NCBI GenBank assembly: GCA_017549145.1
Contig: JAFYVM010000020.1
Coordinates: forward strand, 142,879-206,878
Direction of reading: 5' to 3'
DNA from: Bacteroidales bacterium
GTDB taxonomy: Bacteria > Bacteroidota > Bacteroidia > Bacteroidales > UBA932
DNA length: 64,000 nucleotides
The notes under the pieces were generated by a model. That model searched no databases, had not been told where the DNA came from, and saw only the letters and a program-made list of their open reading frames with translations. This document shows positions 1 to 8,830 of this stretch, one piece after another (position 1 is the first letter of the stretch; every line of letters starts with the position of its first letter). The position numbers and the translations under genes were made by a program.

Positions 1-10
1 CTGAAAATAA

Positions 11-661
11 ATGACAACCAATACAGAACTAATCGTTCTCCATACCACGAAATTTGGAGAGAGCTCTATCGTCGTCCACACTCTCAGTAGAGATTACGGA
101 AGGCGTAGCTTTCTTGTACGTGGTACTGGCAAGAATGTGATGTCCCTTCTTCTGCCACTCAATATTCTTGAGGCAGATATAACAGAGTCAACAAAATCTA
201 CACTCTATACTGCCAGGAACCTGGCTCCACGTCATTCGCTTCTTGGAATTCGTAATAATCTCTATAAAAATACGATGACAATGTTTCTCAGTGAGGTTAT
301 CTACCGAACTGTAAAGGAAGGTGGCCAGGAGCATGGTTTGTTTGAGTGGTGTAGGGGACAGATTCTTTTGTTGGATGCAATGGATACGGATTTCAGTAAT
401 TTCCACATCCGTTTTCTGATGGAGTTGGCTATTGCTCTGGGATTCAGTCCAGAATCATCTGACCTGATGCCGTTTGTCGGCGAAAATCACAAGGTCGTGT
501 CGCAGTTCATGAGCAGTTCTTTTGCTGAGTCAATGCTCATTCCTCTTTCCGGTACCGTCAGAAATAAAATTTGTGAGGATGTCCTCCGGTACATCGAGTA
601 CCACACGGAGTCCACCCTCACAATAAATTCTTTAAAAGTTCTTCGCGAACTATTCGTATAA
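11..661 (+). CDS. recO: DNA repair protein RecO
   Basis: 216 residues. RecO loads RecA onto gaps with RecF and RecR and anneals single strands. The N-terminal OB-fold is recognisable from the LIVLHTTKFGESSIVV stretch, followed by a SRDYGRRSFLVRG segment typical of the family; the rest is a helical domain ending in a pattern usual for RecO. No cysteine zinc-finger cluster is visible in the C-terminal half, so this is a zinc-less form. The ATG at 11 is the first possible start in the window, and any promoter lies outside it. The stop codon abuts the stop of efp on the other strand with no spacer, so the two transcripts converge. Confidence 0.9.
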   Translation: MTTNTELIVLHTTKFGESSIVVHTLSRDYGRRSFLVRGTGKNVMSLLLPLNILEADITESTKSTLYTARNLAPRHSLLGIRNNLYKNTMTMFLSEVIYRTVKEGGQEHGLFEWCRGQILLLDAMDTDFSNFHIRFLMELAIALGFSPESSDLMPFVGENHKVVSQFMSSSFAESMLIPLSGTVRNKICEDVLRYIEYHTESTLTINSLKVLRELFV

Positions 662-1228
662 TTATTTTACACGCTCGCCGTATGAACGGTCAGTAGTGTT
701 TACACGAATTCTCTCACCGATGTTGATGAAGAGAGGTGCCATGATGATTGCACCAGTCTCGAGAGTAACCTCTTTCTGAGCGTTAGTTGAAGCTGTATCA
801 CCCTTAACTGCAGGCTCAGTGTAAGTAACCTCAAGCTCTACGTATGTAGGAAGCTCGCAAGTGAGGCAGCGCTCCTCGTCAGCAAGGAACATCATCTCAA
901 CGTGCTGTCCCTCCTTCATAAGGTCAGCGTTGTCTACTACGTTAGTGTCAAGGTGAATCTGCTCGTAGGTCTCCTCGTGCATGAAGTTGAATCCGTCCTC
1001 ATCCTTGTAAAGGAACTGGTAAGGTCTTCTCTCAACGTTGATAGTCTCGATCTTTGCACCTGCAGTGAAAGTGTTCTCGAGGATACGACCATTCTCAAGG
1101 TTTCTAAGTTTACTCTTTACGAAAGCTGGACCCTTACCTGGCTTTACGTGCTGGAACCATACGATCTGGCATGGCTTGCCGTTGTAGTTAAGGTAAAGTC
1201 CGTTCTTAAAATCAGCTGTTGTTGCCAT
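662..1228 (-). CDS. efp: Translation elongation factor P
   Basis: 188 residues, the usual length. EF-P binds the ribosome between the P and E sites and relieves stalling at proline runs. Three beta-barrel domains fit: a KOW-like N domain, an OB domain and a C-terminal domain ending SYGERVK. The loop KPGKGPAF holds the lysine (about residue 32) that is post-translationally modified in many bacteria; no modification enzyme gene is seen nearby. It has its own strong promoter at 1270-1301, so it is probably transcribed separately from ispH upstream. Convergent with recO, with adjoining stop codons. Confidence 0.95.
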   Translation of the reverse strand: MATTADFKNGLYLNYNGKPCQIVWFQHVKPGKGPAFVKSKLRNLENGRILENTFTAGAKIETINVERRPYQFLYKDEDGFNFMHEETYEQIHLDTNVVDNADLMKEGQHVEMMFLADEERCLTCELPTYVELEVTYTEPAVKGDTASTNAQKEVTLETGAIIMAPLFINIGERIRVNTTDRSYGERVK

Positions 1229-1269
1229 AAAATATTAATGTTTAAAATCTGTCTTTCAAAAATCGGCTG

Positions 1270-1301
1270 CAAAAATATAAAAATGTAGGCTTGTAACCAA
1301 A
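1270..1301 (-). promoter_or_regulatory. Bacteroidetes-type promoter for efp
   Basis: On the minus strand TTTG (1298-1301) is followed after 20 bp by TATTTTTG (1270-1277), a full match to the TTTG / TAnnTTTG consensus of the primary sigma factor of Bacteroidetes. Predicted transcription start is near 1263, leaving a leader of about 35 nt. Confidence 0.7.
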
Positions 1302-1314
1302 TTTTTGCTGATTA

Positions 1315-2298
1315 TCAGCCTTTTTGCTGCCAGATCTCAAGCCACTCAGGTACATATTTGTTGAGTAGTTTGATGGATCCTGCCACATCTTCAAGCAACC
1401 ATTTAGGAGTTGAAGTGGCTCCGCATACACCCACTTTGTCATCTGCTCTGAACCACTCACGCTTGATTTCTGCAACAGAATCAATGTGGTAAGTTCTGAT
1501 GTTCAGTGACTTACAAAGGTCGCAAAGGACCTTTCCATTAGAGCTTGCCTTGCCGGAAACAAAGATGATGATGTCGTGCTCCAATGCGAATTTAGAGAGT
1601 TTGGCATGGCGTGATGCTACCTGTGAGCAGATGGTGTCATTGATTGTCAGCATGCCGGTTCCCTGGAATCTCTCTACAGAAAGTTCGTTATAATGGGCCA
1701 TTTTTTCAAGCATGCGTGAGCATAGTCTGGCGTACTCTGCCGGGCTCTTGGTTGTCTGACTGAAGATTACGGTAGGAATATCAAGGAGAATAGTACCGTT
1801 TTCAATAGCATCTTCCAACATTGCGACATTTTCGACTACAATTGCAGTCCCGTCAGTCTGTCCAAGCAAGCCAAGAACCTCTGCGTGTCCGAGTTTTCCA
1901 AAGATGATGATCTGACCTTTGCCATCTTCCTGCTGCTTCTGATATGCCTGAAGAATCTTTTTCTGGAGTTGAAGGACTACAGGACATGTGCAGTCAATGA
2001 CTGTGAATCCCAGGCTTTCAGCAAGTCTGTAGGTCTGAGGAGGCTCTCCGTGAGCTCTGATGAGAAGTGTCTCTCCACTGGCGTCAACCATCTCTTCGAT
2101 ATCTTCTCGGTCTATTGTGACAAGGCCCATTCTTGTAAGCCTTGTAAGCTCTGCATCATTGTGCACGATGGCTCCAAGGGAATACAAGCGTTTTCCGTTT
2201 CCGTTTCTTTCTGTTCCGAGGAAGTCTTCAGCCTTACTGATAGCCCTGATGACTCCTGCGCAGAATCCAGAATTGCTGTCTATGTCAACTTTGAGCAT
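1315..2298 (-). CDS. ispH: 4-hydroxy-3-methylbut-2-enyl diphosphate reductase
   Basis: 327 residues. IspH (LytB) carries out the last step of the non-mevalonate isoprenoid pathway, reducing HMBPP to IPP and DMAPP with a [4Fe-4S] cluster. The three conserved cluster cysteines are visible in NSGFCAGV (about Cys13), VIDCTCPVV and NDTICSQVA; substrate-binding SSNGK and ATSTPKW segments follow. The reading frame stays open further upstream and would run into cmk, but the ATG at 2298 starts the family-typical MLKVDIDSNSGFC and leaves an 11-bp gap after the cmk stop, so I chose it. Probably co-transcribed with cmk from the promoter at 3017-3048. Confidence 0.93.
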   Translation of the reverse strand: MLKVDIDSNSGFCAGVIRAISKAEDFLGTERNGNGKRLYSLGAIVHNDAELTRLTRMGLVTIDREDIEEMVDASGETLLIRAHGEPPQTYRLAESLGFTVIDCTCPVVLQLQKKILQAYQKQQEDGKGQIIIFGKLGHAEVLGLLGQTDGTAIVVENVAMLEDAIENGTILLDIPTVIFSQTTKSPAEYARLCSRMLEKMAHYNELSVERFQGTGMLTINDTICSQVASRHAKLSKFALEHDIIIFVSGKASSNGKVLCDLCKSLNIRTYHIDSVAEIKREWFRADDKVGVCGATSTPKWLLEDVAGSIKLLNKYVPEWLEIWQQKG

Positions 2299-2309
2299 AA
2301 GTTCTGTGT

Positions 2310-2990
2310 TTATTTTCCGAATTTCTCGGAAATAATATTTTTGAGCCACTGCAGCTGGTCATCCATTGTCATGTATGAATTATCCAGAACAATAGCATCC
2401 TCTGCCTGACTAAGTGGTGAAGCCTCGCGATGAGAGTCGATATAATCTCTTTCCTGAAGGTTCTTGAGCACAGTGTCAAGTTCTGTACTATCACCCTTTG
2501 CGGCCATCTCGTCTGCTCTTCTACGTGCTCTTACGAGTGGATCTGCTGTCATGAATATCTTGAGCTCTGCATTTGGGAATACTGTAGTTCCGATGTCTCT
2601 ACCATCCATGACTACGCGTTTCTTTGCTCCGAACTCTCTGAGTTTTCTGTCAACGAAATTCCTGACTTCCGGAACAGTCGCGATCGGGCTCACCTTGTCA
2701 GCTACTGCCATAGAGCGGATTTCTGCCTCTATGCATCTGTCTCCGATATAAGCTCCACCCTCACCAAAGTGCAGATCAATATCTTCCAAAGCCTTGTCAA
2801 GACCTGGAACATCAATCTCGCAGTTGTCATTGATGAAACCGTTCTCTATTGCGAATAAGGTTACTCCTCTGTAAAGGGCTCCTGAATCAAGATATAGGAA
2901 AGAAAACTCGTTTGCTATGATTTTTGCAAAGGAGCTTTTTCCTGTTGATGAGTAGCCGTCAATCGCTATGATTATATCTGGAATATTCAT
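2310..2990 (-). CDS. cmk: Cytidylate kinase
   Basis: 226 residues, normal size. It phosphorylates CMP and dCMP with ATP in pyrimidine nucleotide metabolism. The P-loop GYSSTGKSS lies near the N terminus, DSGALYRGVT follows, and the core motif DGRDIGTTVFPNA and the lid RARRRADE segment are all present. The open frame extends 19 codons upstream, but ATG 2990 gives the family-typical short lead before the P-loop and lies just downstream of a full promoter, so the longer version is unlikely. First gene of the cmk-ispH pair. Confidence 0.93.
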   Translation of the reverse strand: MNIPDIIIAIDGYSSTGKSSFAKIIANEFSFLYLDSGALYRGVTLFAIENGFINDNCEIDVPGLDKALEDIDLHFGEGGAYIGDRCIEAEIRSMAVADKVSPIATVPEVRNFVDRKLREFGAKKRVVMDGRDIGTTVFPNAELKIFMTADPLVRARRRADEMAAKGDSTELDTVLKNLQERDYIDSHREASPLSQAEDAIVLDNSYMTMDDQLQWLKNIISEKFGK

Positions 2991-3016
2991 TGAAACTCTA
3001 GTATTATTAAGGGAGG

Positions 3017-3048
3017 CAAAATTATAAAATATTGTGTAAACTCCCAAA
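3017..3048 (-). promoter_or_regulatory. Promoter for cmk-ispH
   Basis: Minus-strand TTTG (3045-3048), 20 bp spacer, TAATTTTG (3017-3024). Predicted start near 3010 gives a leader of about 20 nt to the cmk ATG at 2990, which supports that start over the longer frame. Confidence 0.7.
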
Positions 3049-3054
3049 AATGTC

Positions 3055-3062
3055 TATGTTTG
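3055..3062 (+). promoter_or_regulatory. -7 element before the NtrC-like regulator gene
   Basis: TATGTTTG matches TAnnTTTG, 47 bp before the ATG at 3110. No clear TTTG sits at the proper distance upstream, so the promoter may be weak or regulated. It is back to back with the cmk promoter in the same 120-bp gap. Confidence 0.4.
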
Positions 3063-3109
3063 TATTCACGTGTCAACCAGTTTTGAAATAACTATATAAA
3101 GCTCGAAAT

Positions 3110-4258
3110 ATGAAAATCTTAATCATTGATGACGAGAGATCTATCAGAAATTCCTTGAAGGAGATTCTTGCAGACGAAGGCTATGAGGTGGATGTCGCTG
3201 AAAATGGCCTTCAGGGTATTGAAATGGTGGATAAGGAGAAGTATAATATCATCTTCTGCGATATAAAGATGCCTGAGATGGATGGAATTGAGGTTCTTGA
3301 TAAGCTTATTCAGATGGGAGTGGATTCTGCTGTGGTGATGATCTCAGGTCATGGTGATATCGATACAGCTGTGGAGTGTATCAAGAAGGGAGCATTTGAT
3401 TTCATTCGTAAGCCACTTGACTTGAACCGTATCCTTATCACTATCAAGAACGCCACAGATAAGGTGGCTCTCGTGAAGGAGACCCGTATTTTGAAGAAGA
3501 AGGTTTATGGACAGCAGATGGTGGGTGAGTCTCCTGCTATCCAGGAAATCAGATCCATGATAGATAAGGTCGCTCCTACTGATGCCAGAGTTCTGATTCA
3601 GGGATCAAATGGAACAGGAAAGGAACTTGTTGCCAGAAATCTCCACCAGGCAAGTAACCGTTCGGCAATGCCATACATTGAGGTAAACTGCGCTGCAATT
3701 CCTTCGGAGCTTATCGAGAGCGAACTCTTTGGCCACGAGAAAGGTTCGTTTACATCAGCAATCAAGCAGCACAAGGGTAAATTCGAGCAGGCAGATGGAG
3801 GTACTCTCTTCCTTGATGAGATTGGTGATATGTCTCTTGCTGCTCAGGCAAAGGTGCTTAGAGTGCTTCAGGAGAAGAAACTTTCTAGAGTCGGCAGTGA
3901 CAAGGATATCAATGTTGATGTCAGAGTCTTGGCTGCAACAAATAAGAATCTTAAGGAGGAAATCGCAAAAGGAACATTCCGTGAGGACCTCTATCACCGT
4001 CTCAGCGTGATTGTGATCAAGGTGCCGTCTTTGGATGAGCGTAAATCGGATATTCCTATCCTCGTGGATCATTTCATTGATCAGATCTGCTCAGAAACAG
4101 GAATGCAGAGACGCAAGGTTGAGCCAGCTGCAATGCAGCTTCTCATTGATAAGAGCTGGACGGGAAATATCCGTGAGCTCAGAAATGTGGTCGAGCGTCT
4201 GCTTATCCTTTCAGGCAGCAGTATAACAGCAGATGATGTGAAGGCTTACGTATATTAG
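3110..4258 (+). CDS. NtrX/NtrC-like response regulator lacking the Fis DNA-binding domain
   Basis: 382 residues. A receiver domain (about 1-120, phospho-acceptor Asp51 in FCDIKMP, acidic pair IDDE near the start, Lys in IRKPLD) is followed by a sigma-54-type AAA+ domain (about 138-365): Walker A GSNGTGKE, Walker B GGTLFLDEIGD, arginine-finger region REDLYHRL. The loop that contacts sigma-54 reads GSFTSA instead of GAFTGA. The protein ends just after the AAA+ C-subdomain (NIRELRNVVERL), with no Fis-type helix-turn-helix. From memory, close relatives across Bacteroidetes have the same layout. Its stop overlaps that of the kinase on the other strand, which is the likely partner. Confidence 0.85.
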   Translation: MKILIIDDERSIRNSLKEILADEGYEVDVAENGLQGIEMVDKEKYNIIFCDIKMPEMDGIEVLDKLIQMGVDSAVVMISGHGDIDTAVECIKKGAFDFIRKPLDLNRILITIKNATDKVALVKETRILKKKVYGQQMVGESPAIQEIRSMIDKVAPTDARVLIQGSNGTGKELVARNLHQASNRSAMPYIEVNCAAIPSELIESELFGHEKGSFTSAIKQHKGKFEQADGGTLFLDEIGDMSLAAQAKVLRVLQEKKLSRVGSDKDINVDVRVLAATNKNLKEEIAKGTFREDLYHRLSVIVIKVPSLDERKSDIPILVDHFIDQICSETGMQRRKVEPAAMQLLIDKSWTGNIRELRNVVERLLILSGSSITADDVKAYVY

Positions 4259-7200
4259 TCTTCCGGTTTCATAGGAATTGTGACGGTGAATGAGGCTCCA
4301 CCCAGAACAAATGATTTCTGGTAGCTGATTTCACCGTCGCATTTTTCTATAATGTTGCGACAGATTGCCAGACCGAGACCTGTACCACTACTCTTTGTGG
4401 TAAAGTTAGGTGTAAATAGTTTGTCGAGATTCTCGTCCTTTACTCCTGATCCATTGTCATCGATGACAATGTCATAATATCCCTCCTTTGTGCTGTTTCT
4501 GAGGAAGACCATTACTTTGCCCTCGAAGGTTTCTCCACCCTGTTCCTCAGTTTCCTTCTGCCTGATTTCTACAGCCTGAATAGCATTTGTAATCAGGTTG
4601 ACAAAGACACGGATGAGCTGTGGCTTAGGAGCCAGTACAAGTGCATCCTCCATTCCGACATAAGAAATCTTCACCTTCTCCTTGTTGTCAAAAATCAGGA
4701 GCTGGTCCTTAAGAACTTTGTCAAGATCCAATAACGTCGGTTTTTCACTATAGAGTTTTGCAAATGTAGAGAATTCATTGGCTGTGTCGGCAAGGATGTC
4801 GATATGCTCAAGTATGACCGCAGCAACCTTGTCAAACTTCTTCTCCCATGCCGGGTTATTCTTTTGTTTCAAGCGAATGAGTCTCTGGAGCTCAAGTTTT
4901 ATAGGCGTGAGCGGGTTCTTGATCTCATGCGCCACCTGACGAGCCATCTGGCTCCAAGCGTAATCTCGCTCAGCCTGAGCAAGCTGTCTTGTTGAGTCGG
5001 ACAAGTCTTTAACCATTCGGTTATATGCATCCACCAATGATGTTAATTCGTCATCTCTCTGGTAATCAATGTATTCGAGGTGGCTGATGTCTGCGGATTT
5101 CATCTTGCGTCCCATCATAACCAATGGCGCAAACATTGAGTTTACCACCTTTGAGGTAACCATAAGCGAGCCGATAAGAAGCAATAAGAAAAGATTGACA
5201 ATCATTGCTGCATGCGATGTCGCTTCTCTGCGGAAGTCAAGGCTTCTATCGGTGTATGGCGTATTTACAATAGCTATAAGATCACCGTCATCATTAAATA
5301 ATGGTGCGTACAGTGTCCATAGCTTGAATCCTGCAACTTCTGCTCTGTTGATATAGAATCGTTGGTTCCTCTGGCAGATGTTATAATAAGCCTCGGGATC
5401 AATTCTACTGCCGATCATCATTCTTTCGTAGATTTCTGGAGAGGTCGAGCTGAACACCTTGCCGTCCGGAGTGAAGAACGATATGTCTGATTGGGTGGTA
5501 GCGCTGATCTTATCAACTTCTTGTGCAAACTCCTGGCTTGTAAGTTCCTCCCAGCTCTCTACGTGACGAATGCGGTTCTCAATCATAGCCTGGATAGTGC
5601 TGATTTTTGAGGACATCAGGTTGCGCATATTCGCTTCGTTTCTTCTATAAACGAAGAATACACTGATGATTGTCATACTTGCCAAAATGAGGCAGGATGA
5701 CACAAAGAGAATTGTATTGATTCGTGTTCTGAAGTAGTTATTCTTGAAATGCCTGGTCTTTCGGCCTCTCACAAAAATCTGCATCAGCAATGCCAGAATC
5801 ACAAAAATGTATGAGAATGAAGTGAAGAACACCATTGCACTTCTAATAGGTCTGGATATGACAATGATTTCTTCGTCAGAGAAGTAGTGATGGACGTGAA
5901 CATAACCTCCCTCACGATAGACACTCTTGTCATGACTCTTCGTGCTGTAGTCGGAAACCTCTGGAATTGATGTCGGATATGGGTAGTTTCCTTTGTATGA
6001 TGTCAGGTGTTTGTTGTCGTATTTCGCATACGAGTAAACAGGAGGAATTGACACGGAACCTGGATTTGACTGTCTCTTGAGGAATGTGAAGTAACCCTTG
6101 TCTTCAGTGTTGTTGTCTGGCTCGATTTCCAGAATCATATGTGTGGTTCCCGTCTCTGGGGAATAGAATAGAAATATTCCGGCATAGGAGTTTCTTCCGC
6201 TGTTCTTGACAACGAGGAAGCGTGATCCTCCTGATATAGGAGTTCCGTTGCTTATAATCTCTTCAAGGTATCCAAGCGCCTCATAATCTCCTTCTCTTAC
6301 CAATATGATATTAGGTTTATATGATAAGTGGAGGTGGCCTAAATGATATTCAGAAATACGTTTCTGGATAATTTCATTTGTGTTCTGATGAGCAGTCAAT
6401 GTCCACAGGATCTGGTCATTGGCAATGCTTTCTTCAAGACTTATCAACTGTATTTCAAGCGATATATTTCTGTCGACTGCTAGTCTGTTTGCCCAAACCT
6501 CAACTCGATCGTCTTCTTTCTTGAATCCAAGAACGGCAGTAGATACAGTCATATAGAGTGCCCATAAGAATGCCATTATTGCTAATGACTTTCTTGAGAA
6601 GATGTTGTATCTGATTCCAAACAGTTTCCATGCAACAGGGCGCAACATCTGCATAAGCAGGAGTATACTTATGAAGATACCTGCGTACGAAAGATATATG
6701 AGGATTGTATAGAATGTCTGTGTGTTCCAACGATATAGCTCCAAAGTGATGCTGGAGTTGTTGGTAAGACTTGTCAGCGAATTATGTACATAAAGTACCG
6801 TTGTAATGGCAAGCGATAATATGACAAGGCCATATATGCCCTTCTTGATCTTGGAGTGTGTGTCGTTCTGTCTGATGTATGCAACGATTCTTCTACGAAT
6901 GATATACGCGCATACATTGAAGAGAATAACATATACATTTGCCAGAAGCAGAGCTCCTAATGAAAAGAAAGTGCGGTCTGCATATATACTTGGAGAGAAT
7001 AGAGGAGAACTTTCTCCCATGCGATATCCCCAAAGAAATGCTACGAAGAAAATGCCTATAAGGATGACGTTGACAGCAATATATGCTTTAATCGTACGAT
7101 GAAGTGCCAACATCAGTACGGCTGCTGCTGCAAGAAAGAGAAGTGCCAGCCATCTGAGCAGAGAGTTGTTGAACGAACTGCTTGCAGCAGGGCTATATAC

Positions 7201-7821
7201 AACTTTGAAAAGAGGAGTGCCGTCAATGACTACCGGAGTTCCTTCTGTGTGGTGGAGCGGTAGGATGGAGAATCTGTCCGACAGATCGAGATATGGATTG
7301 ACTCCATTTCCTGACTTGAAGTGGTCTACAAAGAGTTTATTCTGTATTTCAAGACCTGCAATGATTTCTTCTCCGTGACCGTAGTCGTATGTCTTGATCA
7401 GGTACCACTTTGGACCAAGATTTATGAAGGAGTAAGAGTCTGTGGCATCATTTAGTGGGGACACCAATCGACTTCTTCTGGATGTAAGTTTAGGAATCTC
7501 AAGCTTTACGCTGATGTCATCATTGATCAGGGAGAAATGATTGTTCCATGATTTGAGAGAGTCGTTGACATACCTGTATATGACCATGTCTTCTGGCAAG
7601 GTATGTGGCGGTACAGTCTGATCAAGTGGTGATTCGTGAGTGTGCGAGACGTGCTTTTCCAGGATAGCAAGGCGAGTTTCAATGCGTTTACTTGTGCGCT
7701 CTGCAATAGCGTCTGTATGATTGTTAGAAAAGATTTCAAGCATAGACAACAGAAACAACACCATGGAAATGATGAAGCAACTTATTGCAATGCTCTTATG
7801 TGTCCAAAACTTAAATCTCAT
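4255..7821 (-). CDS. Large NtrY-like membrane sensor histidine kinase
   Basis: 1188 residues. One N-terminal membrane helix and an extracytoplasmic stretch come first, then a block of about six membrane helices (about 215-440), a second extracytoplasmic region, two more helices, a periplasmic sensor-like stretch, a further helix, a HAMP-like linker and the kinase core. The phospho-accepting His is about residue 965 in QVAHEIKNPLTPIK; N box FVNLITNAIQAV, G1 box DDNGSGV and G2 box SSGTGLGLAI are intact. The HEIKNPLTPIK form is typical of NtrY. It lies 8 bp downstream of rlmH in the same direction and tail to tail with the NtrC-like regulator (stops overlap), the probable phosphorylation partner. 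The signal is unknown. Confidence 0.88.
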   Translation of the reverse strand: MRFKFWTHKSIAISCFIISMVLFLLSMLEIFSNNHTDAIAERTSKRIETRLAILEKHVSHTHESPLDQTVPPHTLPEDMVIYRYVNDSLKSWNNHFSLINDDISVKLEIPKLTSRRSRLVSPLNDATDSYSFINLGPKWYLIKTYDYGHGEEIIAGLEIQNKLFVDHFKSGNGVNPYLDLSDRFSILPLHHTEGTPVVIDGTPLFKVVYSPAASSSFNNSLLRWLALLFLAAAAVLMLALHRTIKAYIAVNVILIGIFFVAFLWGYRMGESSPLFSPSIYADRTFFSLGALLLANVYVILFNVCAYIIRRRIVAYIRQNDTHSKIKKGIYGLVILSLAITTVLYVHNSLTSLTNNSSITLELYRWNTQTFYTILIYLSYAGIFISILLLMQMLRPVAWKLFGIRYNIFSRKSLAIMAFLWALYMTVSTAVLGFKKEDDRVEVWANRLAVDRNISLEIQLISLEESIANDQILWTLTAHQNTNEIIQKRISEYHLGHLHLSYKPNIILVREGDYEALGYLEEIISNGTPISGGSRFLVVKNSGRNSYAGIFLFYSPETGTTHMILEIEPDNNTEDKGYFTFLKRQSNPGSVSIPPVYSYAKYDNKHLTSYKGNYPYPTSIPEVSDYSTKSHDKSVYREGGYVHVHHYFSDEEIIVISRPIRSAMVFFTSFSYIFVILALLMQIFVRGRKTRHFKNNYFRTRINTILFVSSCLILASMTIISVFFVYRRNEANMRNLMSSKISTIQAMIENRIRHVESWEELTSQEFAQEVDKISATTQSDISFFTPDGKVFSSTSPEIYERMMIGSRIDPEAYYNICQRNQRFYINRAEVAGFKLWTLYAPLFNDDGDLIAIVNTPYTDRSLDFRREATSHAAMIVNLFLLLLIGSLMVTSKVVNSMFAPLVMMGRKMKSADISHLEYIDYQRDDELTSLVDAYNRMVKDLSDSTRQLAQAERDYAWSQMARQVAHEIKNPLTPIKLELQRLIRLKQKNNPAWEKKFDKVAAVILEHIDILADTANEFSTFAKLYSEKPTLLDLDKVLKDQLLIFDNKEKVKISYVGMEDALVLAPKPQLIRVFVNLITNAIQAVEIRQKETEEQGGETFEGKVMVFLRNSTKEGYYDIVIDDNGSGVKDENLDKLFTPNFTTKSSGTGLGLAICRNIIEKCDGEISYQKSFVLGGASFTVTIPMKPED

Positions 7822-7829
7822 TCTGTGAG

Positions 7830-8303
7830 TTATTCGTGATGGTATGGTTCCCCTTTCATTATTGTAAATGCTCTGTAGAGCTGCTCAACAAAGATTGCTC
7901 TCACCATCTGATGGGAGAAGGTCATCCTTGACAGAGATATCTTGGAGTTTGATCTTTGACGCACTGCTTCTGAAAAGCCATAGGCGCCACCGATTACGAA
8001 CACAATGTCTTTACCCGTGTATGAAATCTTATCCTGCAGCACCTTTGCAAACTCCATGGAAGAGAATTCACGTCCTCTTTCATCAAGAAGAATAACGTCT
8101 TCTGTAGGCTTTATGTTTTTGAGAATCAGCTCTCCTTCTTTTGTCTTGATCTGATCCTCGCTAAGTGATGACACGTTTTTAAGTTCCGGTATCTCCACAA
8201 TAGCAAACGGGAAATAGTGCTTCATGCGGGATGCATAAATATCTATTCCCTGTTTGACCCAATCTTTGTCAGTTTTGCCAACTGTCAGCAACGTAATCTT
8301 CAT
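7830..8303 (-). CDS. rlmH: 23S rRNA pseudouridine-1915 N3-methyltransferase
   Basis: 157 residues, the usual length. RlmH is a SPOUT-fold enzyme that methylates pseudouridine 1915 in helix 69 of 23S rRNA using S-adenosylmethionine. Diagnostic features are the start MKITLLTVGKTD, LLDERGREFSS, the SAM-binding FVIGGAYGF loop, and the C-terminal LSRMTFSHQMVRAIFVEQLYRA ending in EPYHHE. First gene of a likely two-gene unit with the histidine kinase. Confidence 0.95.
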   Translation of the reverse strand: MKITLLTVGKTDKDWVKQGIDIYASRMKHYFPFAIVEIPELKNVSSLSEDQIKTKEGELILKNIKPTEDVILLDERGREFSSMEFAKVLQDKISYTGKDIVFVIGGAYGFSEAVRQRSNSKISLSRMTFSHQMVRAIFVEQLYRAFTIMKGEPYHHE

Positions 8304-8325
8304 ACAAAAATCGTTCTATAACTCA

Positions 8326-8333
8326 CAAATGTA
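8326..8333 (-). promoter_or_regulatory. -7 element for rlmH and kinase
   Basis: On the minus strand this reads TACATTTG, a match to TAnnTTTG, 22 bp before the rlmH ATG. No good upstream TTTG partner is seen. Confidence 0.4.
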
Positions 8334-8353
8334 CAAAATATCTGTTAATGTTG

Positions 8354-8361
8354 TATATTTG
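8354..8361 (+). promoter_or_regulatory. -7 element for the DUF4783 gene
   Basis: TATATTTG, 52 bp before the ATG at 8414. It lies inside the longest open frame, which argues for the downstream ATG as the true start. The partner element upstream is weak. Confidence 0.45.
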
Positions 8362-8413
8362 CAGCGGCGCGGAATTTGTAGTTCTGGCGCAGGTTTTCCA
8401 GCAAAAAACGAAA

Positions 8414-8815
8414 ATGAAAAAATATTTAGTTTCCATAGTAGTCGCAGCAGCGAGTCTGTTTTGTGTGAATACGTATGCGCAGAGCACAGGCGATGTGTTC
8501 TCTCCGATAGTTAAATATCTTGAAAAGGGAGATGCCGAGAGCCTGTCAGCATGGTTCGCAGATAATTTGGAGATCTCAATCTTTTCGAGAACTACAGACA
8601 CCAGTCGCAATCAGGCAAAGCAGATTATGAAATCTTTTTTCAAATCGTATACGCCTCGAGCTTTTGAAATTTCTCATAAGGCAGGAAGACCGAATATGAA
8701 ATATGCCCTAGGAGTCTTAACTGCAGGTGGCGAAATATTCCAGGTGACGATATTTGTCGGAATAAAGGATTCTGAATATAAAATACAGCAAATGAAAATA
8801 GAGCGAATCGAGTAA
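8414..8815 (+). CDS. Secreted DUF4783-family protein
   Basis: 133 residues. An N-terminal signal peptide (MKKYLVSIVVAAASLFCVNTYA, cleavage near AYAQ-S) is followed by about 110 residues that resemble the DUF4783 family of Bacteroidetes, an NTF2-like small fold: a helix with VKYLEKGDAESLSAWF, then strands with ISIFSRTTDTSRNQAKQIM. No catalytic residues are evident, so the role is unknown; the location is probably the periplasm. The frame is open for 22 codons upstream, but a TAnnTTTG promoter falls inside that stretch and the signal peptide begins at ATG 8414. Convergent with the outer-membrane protein gene that ends at 8831. Confidence 0.75.
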   Translation: MKKYLVSIVVAAASLFCVNTYAQSTGDVFSPIVKYLEKGDAESLSAWFADNLEISIFSRTTDTSRNQAKQIMKSFFKSYTPRAFEISHKAGRPNMKYALGVLTAGGEIFQVTIFVGIKDSEYKIQQMKIERIE

Positions 8816-8830
8816 CGATCCGCTCTATTT

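Noticed and set aside
2299-2349. Longer IspH start, which would overlap cmk
   Set aside because: The extra residues come from the end of cmk in another frame; ATG 2298 gives the family-typical N terminus.
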